Assembly (NCBI GenBank): GCA_964017045.1
Contig: OZ024808.1
Coordinates: 17,911,284-17,975,283, forward strand
From: Omphiscola glabra
Taxonomy: Eukaryota > Mollusca > Gastropoda > Lymnaeidae
Reading direction: 5' to 3'
Length of the DNA stretch: 64,000 nucleotides
The first letter of the stretch is position 1. Every line of letters starts with the position of its first letter. The translations under genes and the position numbers were made by a program. The notes under the pieces are model-generated. The model worked only from the letters and a program-made list of their open reading frames with translations, had not been told where the DNA came from and made no database searches. Positions 23,450-35,200 of this stretch are shown in pieces.

Positions 23450-23880
23450 ATATGTCAGTCATTCCTAGTGTCACCCGAGCAAATGATGTGTCGGTCATTC
23501 CTAGTGTCATTTGTGCAATGATATGTCAGTCATTCCTAGTGTCATTTGTGCAATGATGTGTCGGTCATTCCTAGTGTCATTTGTGCAATGATATGTCAGT
23601 CATTCCTAGTGTCATTTGTGCAATGATGTGTCAGTCATTCCTAGTGTCATTTGTGCAATGATGTGTCAGTCATTCCTAGTGTCATTTGTGCAATGATGTG
23701 TCAGTCATTCCTAGTGTCATTTGTGCAATGATGTGTCGGTCATTCCTAGTGTCATTTGTGCAATGATGTGTCGGTCATTCCTAGTGTCATTTGTGCAATG
23801 ATGTGTCGGTCATTCCTAGTGTCATTTGTGCAATGATATGTCAGTCGTTTCTAGTTTCATTTGTGCAATTATCCGTCGGT
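23450..23880. repeat. Minisatellite, about 34-bp unit x12
   Basis: The unit reads 'ctagtgtcatttgtgcaatg' + 'atgtgtcagtcatt'. A 'cggtcatt' variant alternates. The first two units carry 'cacc.gagcaaatg' instead. Confidence 0.93.
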
Positions 23881-24289
23881 TATTTATGCACAGTCATCAA
23901 CTGTTGACATAAAAATATCGTTCTAATACTAATAGAAGATAAAAAAAAAATAACAACACAGATTTAAAGAAATTCAAAATAATTTCAGATATTTGTTATC
24001 ACTGCTTTGAACAGTGCAAGTCCTATTAATGTGTGAACAATTTTAATTAATTTGACGATTAATGTCCATGTTAATGCCGGCCATGGACGATTTCATTAAA
24101 GCTAAAACAACAGTATCTGAACTGTGACACGAAGTCCACTTTATGTTGACCACGTGGCTTGACCAGTCATGTGACAACCTGTTGACCGGTACTTGATAGT
24201 CTCCTTGTTGATTATAACCGTCTTATCAAACAAAGACTGGTTCAGTTTGTTGTGGTAACTGTTTCCATAGTAACGTATTATTTATGTTC

Positions 24290-24465
24290 AGATTCCCCAG
24301 TGACTTCATCGTATTTCTATCATGGACCCCTTGCTGGTAGTTCTGTAACCAATGGACTCCTGCTGGTAGTTATGTAAACCTACGTACCCCCTTATTTGGT
24401 GAACCCTGAGAATACTTTAGTGAGTATTTCCGTCCATGGACCCCAGGTTGAGACTCCTGATTTAC
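24290..24465. mobile_element. hAT-like remnant
   Basis: The right end, read on the minus strand, is CAGGAGTCTCAACCTGGGG followed by TCCATGG, a characteristic hAT-type terminus. Inside are repeated 'catggacccc' and 'ctgctggtagtt' phrases. The left end is not defined. Confidence 0.45.
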
Positions 24466-24910
24466 CTGCAGGTAGATGACTGTATATTTCCCTCAGAATA
24501 ATAGATGTACACACTATTTTCACGCCTAGTTGCCGTGTGTTGATTCTGTCTACACACAGAACCCACTATCTAATGTATTTCTGTTTCACTGTACGTGTAA
24601 AAAAAACAACAACTTATTTTAACGTATTTAAATATTTTTTTTATTAATAATTTCCCCGAGTGCAAACCCATAAAATTAAAAAGATTATTTGACCCAGCAG
24701 GGCCAGCAACTCCCCAAAAATAAATCATTTGATAAAATGACGCGCATATAATAAAGGTAGGTAATATGACATAAGCCATTGCCGATAACTCTTGCCGTGA
24801 TGTCACATAAATCATACTTTACGATTCAAGGGCAGTAAGCAAAATGCAGTAGGCGTTTTTTAATTATTTTTTTTAAACACTTGATGAAAATACTGCAACA
24901 CGGAGAGCTC

Positions 24911-25320
24911 TATACGGTATATTTTGTTCCATATCGCATATTTTGTTATATAGAACAGCGTTCCCCGAACGGTGGTTCGTGGACCGGCACCGGACCGTGA
25001 GTCCAACGTTGCCGGTCCACATAGCATTTTTATTTTGGGCCAAATAAATAGAAAATGTAATTAATAAATCTGGCACCGGTCTGTGGCGCAATTTCGAAAC
25101 GTGTCCACCGGTCCGTGCAACTTTGAGAAGATTCTGATGTCCCAACCACTTTGAGTTTGAGAACTGCTGCTATAGGGTACAGTTTTGTTCCATATGGTAT
25201 ATTTTTTTCCTGCCTTTAAGGAATATTTTGATCTCTTGAGTATACTTTGTTTCATATGGTATTTTTGTTCTATGGGAAATATTTTGTTCCATATGGTATA
25301 TATTGTTCTGTAGATCAGTT
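24911..25320. repeat. Diverged tandem repeat split by an insertion
   Basis: 'ggtatattttgttccatat' units occur at 24915-24955 and again at 25180-25310, with substitutions. The hAT-like element at 24956-25169 sits between them. Confidence 0.6.
24956..25169. mobile_element. hAT-like MITE, about 214 bp
   Basis: The left terminus CAGCGTTCCCCGAAC pairs imperfectly with the right terminus (minus-strand reading CAGCAGTTCTCAAAC). The interior 'ggttcgtggaccggcaccgg' is typical of hAT-derived repeats. The 8-bp flanks atatagaa and ctataggg match at 5 of 8, weak support for a target duplication. Confidence 0.6.
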
Positions 25321-25679
25321 TTAACCACCTTATGTACAGCTTGGCTCTTAGAGTCTCACTCATGTTCTATATTGTACAGTAAAACAGAATCTAGGTGCTT
25401 CTCGGGAGGGTTATCGCTATGCCTAAAAAGTGTGCACTCATCTAGCTCTATAAAACTTCTGGTATCAAGTGTATGTCAGTTAAATCACTGATAATGACGC
25501 AATAACGTGGATGCTTATATAAACTTTAAAAAAAAAAAAACCTAGAGACCGGACCAACTCACTGTAAAAATTGTCTCCGCCTTGCCTAGCGTTGGTGAAC
25601 TGATGCTTTGAAAATGATTTCTGTTGGCTCCAAGTTCGACACTTTCCCATACAGGGACTTGCTTAGGTAGGTGTAATGA

Positions 25680-28600
25680 TAGGTCATAGGTGTAATGGAC
25701 CGAATGACTAGTGAACGTTTGTGTGGTTGACTGAATGACTGGTAATGGTGTGTAATGGACTGAATGACTAGTGAACGTTTGTGTGGTTGACTGAATGACT
25801 GGTAATGGTGTGTGTAATGGACTGAATGACTAGTGAACGTTTGTGTGGTTGACTGAATGACTGGTAATGGTGTGTGTAATGGACCGAATGACTAGTGAAC
25901 GTTTGTGTGGTTGACTGAATGACTGGTAATGGTGTGTGTAATGGACCGAATGACTAGTGAACGTTTGTGTGGTTGACTGAATGACTGGTAATGGTGTGTG
26001 TGTAATGGACCGAATGACTAGTGAACGTTTGTGTGGTTGACTGAATGACTGGTAATGGTGTGTGTAATGGACCGAATGACTAGTGAACGTTTGTGTGGTT
26101 GACTGAATGACTGGTAATGGTGTGTGTAATGGACCGAATGACTGGTGAACGTTTGTGTGGTTGACTGAATGACTGGTAATGGTGTGTGTAATGGACTGAA
26201 TGACTGGTGAACGTTTGTGTGGTTGACTGAATGACTGGTAATGGTGTGTGTAATGGACCGAATGACTAGTGAACGTTTGTGTGGTTGACTGAATGACTGG
26301 TAATGGTGTGTGTAATGGACCGAATGACTAGTGAACGTTTGTGTGGTTGACTGAATGACTGGTAATGGTGTGTGTAATGGACCGAATGACTAGTGAACGT
26401 TTGTGTGGTTGACTGAATGACTGGTAATGGTGTGTGTAATGGACCGAATGACTAGTAAACGTTTGTGTGGTTGACTGAATGACTGGTAATGGTGTGTGTA
26501 ATGGACCGAATGACTAGTGAACGTTTGTGTGGTTGACTGAATGACTGGTAATGGTGTGTGTAATGGACTGAATGACTAGTGAACGTTTGTGTGGTTGACT
26601 GAATGACTGGTAATGGTGTGTGTAATGGACTGAATGACTGGTGAACGTTTGTGTGGTTGACTGAATGACTGGTAATGGTGTGTGTAATGGACCGAATGAC
26701 TGGTGAACGTTTGTGTGGTTGACTGAATGACTGGTAATGGTGTGTGTAATGGACCGAATGACTAGTGAACGTTTGTGTGGTTGACTGAATGACTGGTAAT
26801 GGTGTGTGTAATGGACCGAATGACTAGTGAACGTTTGTGTGGTTGACTGAATGACTGGTAATGGTGTGTGTAATGGACCGAATGACTAGTGAACGTTTGT
26901 GTGGTTGACTGAATGACTGGTAATGGTGTGTGTGTAATGGACCGAATGACTAGTGAACGTTTGTGTGGTTGACTGAATGACTGGTAATGGTGTGTGTAAT
27001 GGACCGAATGACTAGTGAACGTTTGTGTGGTTGACTGAATGACTGGTAATGGTGTGTGTAATGGACCGAATGACTGGTGAACGTTTGTGTGGTTGACTGA
27101 ATGACTGGTAATGGTGTGTGTAATGGACTGAATGACTGGTGAACGTTTGTGTGGTTGACTGAATGACTGGTAATGGTGTGTGTAATGGACCGAATGACTA
27201 GTGAACGTTTGTGTGGTTGACTGAATGACTGGTAATGGTGTGTGTAATGGACCGAATGACTAGTGAACGTTTGTGTGGTTGACTGAATGACTGGTAATGG
27301 TGTGTGTAATGGACCGAATGACTAGTGAACGTTTGTGTGGTTGACTGAATGACTGGTAATGGTGTGTGTAATGGACCGAATGACTAGTGAACGTTTGTGT
27401 GGTTGACTGAATGACTGGTAATGGTGTGTGTAATGGACCGAATGACTAGTGAACGTTTGTGTGGTTGACTGAATGACTGGTAATGGTGTGTGTGTAATGG
27501 ACCGAATGACTAGTGAACGTTTGTGTGGTTGACTGAATGACTGGTAATGGTGTGTGTAATGGACCGAATGACTAGTGAACGTTTGTGTGGTTGACTGAAT
27601 GACTGGTAATGGTGTGTGTAATGGACCGAATGACTGGTGAACGTTTGTGTGGTTGACTGAATGACTGGTAATGGTGTGTGTAATGGACTGAATGACTGGT
27701 GAACGTTTGTGTGGTTGACTGAATGACTGGTAATGGTGTGTGTAATGGACCGAATGACTAGTGAACGTTTGTGTGGTTGACTGAATGACTGGTAATGGTG
27801 TGTGTAATGGACCGAATGACTAGTGAACGTTTGTGTGGTTGACTGAATGACTGGTAATGGTGTGTGTAATGGACCGAATGACTAGTGAACGTTTGTGTGG
27901 TTGACTGAATGACTGGTAATGGTGTGTGTAATGGACCGAATGACTAGTAAACGTTTGTGTGGTTGACTGAATGACTGGTAATGGTGTGTGTAATGGACCG
28001 AATGACTAGTGAACGTTTGTGTGGTTGACTGAATGACTGGTAATGGTGTGTGTAATGGACTGAATGACTAGTGAACGTTTGTGTGGTTGACTGAATGACT
28101 GGTAATGGTGTGTGTAATGGACTGAATGACTGGTGAACGTTTGTGTGGTTGACTGAATGACTGGTAATGGTGTGTGTAATGGACCGAATGACTGGTGAAC
28201 GTTTGTGTGGTTGACTGAATGACTGGTAATGGTGTGTGTAATGGACCGAATGACTAGTGAACGTTTGTGTGGTTCACTGAATGACTGGTAATGGTGTGTG
28301 TAATGGACCGAATGACTAGTGAACGTTTGTGTGGTTGACTGAATGACTGGTAATGGTGTGTGTAATGGACCGAATGACTAGTGAACGTTTGTGTGGTTGA
28401 CTGAATGACTGGTAATGGTGTGTGTGTAATGGACCGAATGACTAGTGAACGTTTGTGTGGTTGACTGAATGACTGGTAATGGTGTGTGTAATGGACCGAA
28501 TGACTAGTGAACGTTTGTGTGGTTGACTGAATGACTGGTAATGGTGTGTGTAATGGACCGAATGACTGGTGAACGTTTGTGTGGTTGACTGAATGACTGG

Positions 28601-29300
28601 TAATGGTGTGTGTAATGGACTGAATGACTGGTGAACGTTTGTGTGGTTGACTGAATGACTGGTAATGGTGTGTGTAATGGACCGAATGACTAGTGAACGT
28701 TTGTGTGGTTGACTGAATGACTGGTAATGGTGTGTGTAATGGACCGAATGACTAGTGAACGTTTGTGTGGTTGACTGAATGACTGGTAATGGTGTGTGTA
28801 ATGGACCGAATGACTGGTGAACGTTTGTGTGGTTGACTGAATGACTGGTAATGGTGTGTGTGTAATGGACTGAATGACTAGTGAACGTTTGTGTGGTTGA
28901 CTGAATGACTGGTAATGGTGTGTGTAATGGACTGAATGACTAGTGAACGTTTGTGTGGTTGACTGAATGACTGGTAATGGTGTGTAATGGACTGAATGAC
29001 TAGTGAACGTTTGTGTGGTTGACTGAATGACTGGTAATGGTGTGTGTAATGGACTGAATGACTGGTGAACGTTTGTGTGGTTGACTGAATGACTGGTAAT
29101 GGTGTGTGTAATGGACTGAATGACTGGTGAACGTTTGTGTGGTTGACTGAATGACTGGTAATGGTGTGTGTAATGGACTGAATGACTGGTGAACGTTTGT
29201 GTGGTTGACTGAATGACTGGTGATGGTGTGTGTAATGGACTGAATGACTGGTGAACGTTTGTGTGGTTGACTGAATGACTGGTAATGGTGTGTGTAATGA
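25680..29300. repeat. Large minisatellite, 62-bp unit x about 58
   Basis: The unit consists of 'taatggaccgaatgactagt' + 'gaacgtttgtgtggttgact' + 'gaatgactggtaatggtgtg' + 'tg'. Units differ at a few positions (accg/actg, ctagt/ctggt, extra GT). Rare variants recur exactly 1,492 bp apart (26454/27946, 25989/27481, 26921/28413), showing a higher-order duplication of about 24 units. No gene is present. Confidence 0.97.
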
Positions 29301-29512
29301 ACTAAATGACTGGTAATGGTGTGTGTAATGAACTAAATGACTGGTAATGGTGTGACTGGTAATGGTGTGTGTAATGAACTGAATGACTGGTGAACGTTTG
29401 TGTAGTTGACTGAATGACTGGTAATGGTGTGTGTAATGAACTGAATGACTGGTAATGGTGTGTGTAATGGACTGAATGACTGGTAATGGTGTGTGTAATG
29501 GACTGAATAAAT
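29300..29512. repeat. Shortened units at the edge of the 62-bp array
   Basis: About 31-bp units (aatgactggtaatggtgtgt + gtaatgaact) correspond to the second half of the 62-bp unit, plus one full unit. Typical edge degeneration. Confidence 0.85.
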
Positions 29513-30165
29513 GATGATAGCATGACGTTAACCGAATGACTTATAATGAGTGGGTTTAGTTGGCTGAATGACTTATACTACCCGGTAGTGTGTAGTTGAC
29601 TGAATACACTTACTACTGTCTGAGATTGAGTGAGCGAAACAAAACTTTCATTTTAAGCAGAATCTAAATTGTTTCTATACAAAAGGGGCAACTTCACAAA
29701 GAATAAGAAAATAGAAAAATCGTATATTGTTTTCAGGCCGAAACCTTGCATAATATCAACACCAATTCTTATTATTTTAATTTATTTTGCACAACATGTA
29801 ACTGGAATAATATTTAATGTAATACAGTTGCTGCCCGTGAACAAAACCTTTTAAACTTTTGGTATCGATATATAAAGAATGTTTTTACAACAGTATATAT
29901 ATAATACGGTAGGCGGGTAATCGGGGATCCGCAATACTTTGATATATTATAATATGTCAAATAATACTGAATAGTTCGTTTACTGTGAGTAGCGAGGCGT
30001 AAATAACTTTTGGCTCTGGGAAAATTGTAAAAACCGTTTATCTTACGTTTTAAACATTAAAAACAGAAAAATCCCTACGAGGCGTATAGAATTATTTTGT
30101 AGCAGTTTTTTATTATGGAAATTCTTTTAAAATAAATAATTTTTAAGTAAATATATATATATACT
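29513..30165. other. AT-rich non-coding, no gene recognised
   Basis: Apart from an (AT)n run near 30150, I see no feature. A 61-codon plus frame at 29669 has no recognisable product. Confidence 0.4.
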
Positions 30166-30169
30166 AGAT

Positions 30170-30510
30170 ATAGCCCGCCAGACATTGGCGGCAGCAATGC
30201 ATGAACTTCCCATCTACTAAAATTACTTGACAAAACATGAACTCAAGTAACGCATATTTAAGAATCCAAATTTTTGCTACACCCCCCCCCCCCCCAAATG
30301 AGACGTCACTGCACACATTTTATTTCACGCCCATGAACTATATTAAAGATTCTGATGTCCCAACCACTCTTAAACCAAATTTGTTTTTTTACACCATACT
30401 TAAATTGAGACGATTTCATTTTCTGAAAAAAAAAAAATATATTACACGCCAAAAGCAGTCATGTTATTTTAAAATATATATATAATTTAGCGTAGTTATC
30501 CATAGGTTCG
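30170..30510. repeat. Dispersed repeat, copy B, with hairpin
   Basis: 30385-30510 matches 1-125. Upstream, 'gcccgccagacattggcggc' (30172-30191) can fold as a short GC stem next to an (AT)n tract, a terminus style seen in several invertebrate repeat families. 30349-30370 shares 'agattctgatgtcccaacca' with the hAT-like element at 25131. Confidence 0.5.
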
Positions 30511-30729
30511 AAGGAAAAAAAGTACTTATATTAACATATAGCCATCATTGGCTGTTTATATTTGTTATATGGAAAACTAAATTCACAAAAACCAACTTAT
30601 TGTTTGTAACATGAATGACTGTTTGGTGCAAATGTACTGAATGCGCCTTAGAGGGCTGTTTTTATGTAAGCACATTACGGAGTTTATATACATTTCCTGG
30701 TCTTTTGTAAACTCACCGTATTGCGTGAC

Positions 30730-31272
30730 ACCTACCTCAGCAATACCTACCATACTACTAGGCAATACCCACCTGTACTGAGCAATTCCTACCTGTACTG
30801 AGCAATACCTACCTGTACTGAGCAATTCCTACCTGTACTGAGCAATACCTACCTGTACTGAGCAATTCCCCATTTTCTTAGCAAAAGCTACCTAACTGAG
30901 GAATACCTACCTTTACTGAGCAATACCCACCTTTACTGAGCAATACCCACCTTTACTGAGCAATACCTACCTTTACTGAGCAATACCCACCTTTACTGAG
31001 CAATACCCACCTTTACTGAGCAATACCCACCTTTACTGAGCAATACCCACCTTTACTGAGCAATACCTACCTTTACTGAGCAATACCTACCTTTACTGAG
31101 CAATACCCACCTTTACTGAGCAATACCTACCTTTACTGAGCAATACCTACCTTTACTGAGCAATACCTACCTTTACTGAGCAATACCTACCTTTACTGAG
31201 CAATACCTACCTTTACTGAGCAATTCCCTCTTAAAGTAGGCAAAAGCTACCTAACTGAGCAATTCCTACCTT
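30730..31272. repeat. Minisatellite, 20-bp unit x about 26
   Basis: CTTTACTGAGCAATACCCAC, with CTGTACTGAGCAATACCTAC as the left-edge variant. Two interruptions with 'aattccc..ttagcaaaagctacc' (about 30866 and 31224) mark copied blocks. Confidence 0.94.
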
Positions 31273-31700
31273 TAAAACACTTGCACGCTTAGCTCTTTAA
31301 ATTTAAACATGAGCACTGTCTCACGTGCTCAAATGAATCCGTAATCAATAAATAACAAATTTATGTTTAGATGTATACGTCTCCATTTGATTGAAGTGCG
31401 GGTGTGGGGTGGTGGTTTGGGACACATTAAATCGTTTCTTTTGTGTGTGTTGCCGTTAGTAGTGACTTAATCCGATGTCATATAATCGCCTGGTTTATGT
31501 CTGATGATTAATCATCTGTTGTATGATTTTGTATGATATGTGTATTGTGTATTTCATATGTATGATTTTTCATTTTCATATTTTTGTCCGCTATTTATAG
31601 AACCTAACAAATTATTTTTTTTGGGGTCTTATTTTACATTGCCATATTTATGAGTCCACCATTTAGACACACATTTGTTTCACTGCCTTGTTTCTGTGTC
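31273..31700. other. Unique non-coding sequence
   Basis: No array or gene is visible. It could hold a 5' untranslated exon of the downstream gene, but nothing in the sequence singles one out. Confidence 0.3.
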
Positions 31701-31704
31701 TGCC

Positions 31705-32226
31705 ATTTATAAAGCCAATATTATTTATAAAGCCAACCTTATTTATAAAGCCAACCTTATTTATAAAGCCAACCTTATTTATAAAGACAACCTTATTCAT
31801 AAAGCCAACCTTATTTATAAAGCCAACCTTATTTATAAAGACAACCTTATTTATAAAGCCAACCTTATTTATAAAGCCAACCTTATTTATAAAACCAACC
31901 TTATTTATAAAGCCAACCTTATTTATAAAGACAACCTTATTCATAAAGCCAACCTTATTTATAAAGCCCACCTTATTTATAAAGCCAACCTTATTCATAA
32001 AGCCAACCTTATTTATAAAGCCAACCTTATTTATAAAGCCAACCTTATTTATAAAGCCAACCTTATTTATAAAGCCAACCTTATTTATAAAACCAACCTT
32101 ATTTATAAAGCCAACCTTATTTATAAAGCCAATCTAATTTATAATGCCAACCTTATTTATAAAGCCAACCTTATTTATAAAGCCAACCTTATTTATAAAG
32201 CCAACCTTATTTATAAAGCCAACCTT
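31705..32226. repeat. Minisatellite, 18-bp unit x29, ending at a splice acceptor
   Basis: TTTATAAAGCCAACCTTA repeated (variants agacaa, attcata). The array ends about 16 bp before the acceptor AG of BCAR3 exon 1. The last unit merges with the pyrimidine tract 'tttgtttcctgtcttcag'. Open frames through it are by-products of the 18-bp period. Confidence 0.95.
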
Positions 32227-32242
32227 TGTTTCCTGTCTTCAG

Positions 32243-35200
32243 GCAAGTCCTCGACTCCGACTACCGTAGAAAGAAGAAGATGGCGGGACGCCACATAGCC
32301 ATAGACACGTGGTTGGAGGCCTTGAACATGTCGGACTACTTTCATCTGTTTCACCAATATGGCGGTGTGGAGGTAACGTGGGTGACTCTTATAAGGCAAT
32401 GATTGTGCGTTTGAGGAGTGGATGATTGTGGAACTGTTTGTGGTATTTCGCTGCTGTGGAGATGTAAAAGTGAAGAATTCATTAAAGCAAATCATTTTCC
32501 TCATTGTCAGAATTTTTTTCACAAAATTTTAGACACCCTCAAAACTCTTCTCCTCTATAAGTAAGAGTTCAATAGAAAGGGTGGGATGTGATTTAAGTGG
32601 TGACCAGAAATACGCGCACATGACAAACGCGCACACGATAAACGCGCACAGAAAATTCCGCAAAGACACAGCTGCGCACAGGAAAACTGCACACACCGAC
32701 AGTTGCGCACACAGAAAACAGCGCACACCGACAAATGCGGACACCGAAAATTCCGCACACGGACAGTTGCGAACGTTGACAGTAGCGAACACGTACAAAT
32801 GCGCAAATTTCTATGAAATTTAGGCTTAGTTAGTACTAGGAGTAGGAAGATTATTCATTTAAACTATAATTATTATTAATAAAACTAAAATAGGCCTAGT
32901 TATATACTAAGACGATTATTTGGCTAATGCTAAGAGATATCACCGTGACTTCGTTAAGGATAATTTAGGGTTCAGGTTAGTTTTAGGGATAGGTTTAGGG
33001 TTCGGGTTAGGTTTAGGGATACATTTAGGACATTTTTACATTATTTTTAAACATTTTATTCTTAATTTTACGGTTCACTGCAATCACGTTGGCAGCCATG
33101 GTAAAAAACGCGGTGATATCTCTCAACATTTACCGATAATTTTAAATTATAATTTTAATACTTCATTACGATGATATAGTCTATCATAGTTGTACTATAT
33201 AGGCCTACGTACTAAGTGTTAATGGAATGGAGAATATAAATTCAAACTTTCATTGCCTACAGGCGTCATTTTGCTTATTGTGACTATAATTTAATAATTG
33301 TAATTTAAAAGTAATATTTTCCATACCATTATTAGTCTCTTAACTCGCCTTATACTTATAATAACTTATACTTATATCAGTAAGCTTTTTAATGCCCAGT
33401 ATTTAAATATCTTTTACAATAAAAATACAATTTTATCAATAAAATATTTTAAAAAATAATTCTTCTTTGCCATATAGAAATTTAACTTTTGCTGCAATAA
33501 ATCTATTGTTACCTTTATAATTACTATTATTATTATATTTGTGTATAAAATCATAAATAAGATGACCCAATTATTTTTTAATAATTCGTCTTTAAAAGGA
33601 TTCTTTAATAATTATTTCTAATCCCAGCCACTTATTATCCTTATAATTGCCGACTTGTCTTTTAAGCTGACAACCAACTACAATCTTTTCAACTCTTTAA
33701 TGAAATTTTAATTACATTTTACGATTCCAATTGTGCGCAAATGTATGTGTTCGCTATTGTCAACGTTCGCAACTGTCCGTGTTCGGAATTTTCGGTGTCC
33801 GCATTTGTCGGTGTGCGCCGTTTTCTGTATGCGCAACTGTCGGTGTGCGTAGTTTTCCTGTGCGCAGCTATGTCTTTGCGGAATATTCTGTGCGCGTTTA
33901 TCGTGTGCGCGTTTTTCACGGATTTAAGTAGATTGGTATGTCCATATATTTTTTAAAGAATTTTTTTTCTGGCATCCGTATGGTGTGACTTAGCATGACG
34001 AAATCCCAAGGCATGGGATATTTTCTTTAGGACTATTAGCGCAAATCGCCGCTCTATCTGCCTCTTTATCTGCCCCTCTATCTGCCTCTCTTTCTGCCCC
34101 TCTATCTGCCTCTCTCTCTCTGCCTCCCTATCTGCCGCTCTATCTGCCTCTCTATCTGCCTCCTATCTGCCCCTCTATCTGCCTCTCTATCTGCCTACGG
34201 GACTCCTCCGTGGTTTGAGGAGTTGCCATCTAAGGTTAACGGATCCCATCCACCGGGTTTTTTTTTTGTTGTTGCTTGGGACTGACTTTTTGAGTTTACA
34301 TTCGACCACATTTATAGAGTCAAAATGTTATAGACTCGAAAAGAAAGTTGTCAACGACTTGTCTAAGTGATAAAATGTCTTGCCTATTTCAGTGATTGCT
34401 TTCTACATTATTATATATGCAGCTTGTATAAGTCAAAGTTTGTCTCCTGCTCACCCCAGTATTATATCTGCAGCTTGTATAAGTCAAAGTTTGTCTCCTG
34501 CTCACCCCAGTATTATATCTGCAGCTTGTATAAGTCAAAGTTTGTCTCCTGCTCACCCAAGTATTATATCTGCAGCTTGTATAAGTCAAAGTTTGTCTCC
34601 TGCTCACCCCAGTATTATATCTGCAGCTTGTATAAGTCAAAGTTTGTCTCCTGCTCACGCGAGTATTGGTTTAACTAGTTTGTGAGTAGTTCATCCCATC
34701 TCCCACTTTAACAGATGGTGACGTCGTTGAGTGAGTTCTCTTGTCAGCTGTACAACTTGTGGGCAGAGCGGCAAAGTCCCGAACACTTGGTCACTAAAAA
34801 AGATTTTTAGAAACGCACTAGTTTGTGTCAAGATCCGGTTTGTGTCCGGGCTCGCCACTTGAAGATGGGACTTGAGTACAGAGTCAGTGACACCAGGGGC
34901 GCCTACTTCAAGATGGGTCTGGGGTAGAGTGTCAGTAATGCCAGGAGCGCCTACTTTAATATGGGATTTGAATATAGGATCAATGACACCAGGGGCGCCT
35001 GCTCTAAGATGGGGATTGAATAGAGACTCGGTGACACCAGGGGCGCCTGCTTTAAGTTCGGACTTTCTTTGCTCTTTGTCTTGGAACATAATAAAAAAAC
35101 GTGACGGAGAGTTTGTGATGGATGAGACAAGACACCCCATTTCCCAAAAACGCGTGGTTGCTCCGCCCCTGACGCGCGTAATATGTTGACGTGCGTTGTG

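Noticed and set aside
31675..32298. 207-codon plus-strand frame of ANLIYK repeats
   Set aside because: An 18-bp array read in one frame. It runs into BCAR3 exon 1 in the wrong frame.
32960..33030. Interstitial telomere from a chromosome fusion
   Set aside because: The TTTAGGG-like units are degenerate, short, and recur in another copy of the same mobile element at 45.2 kb.
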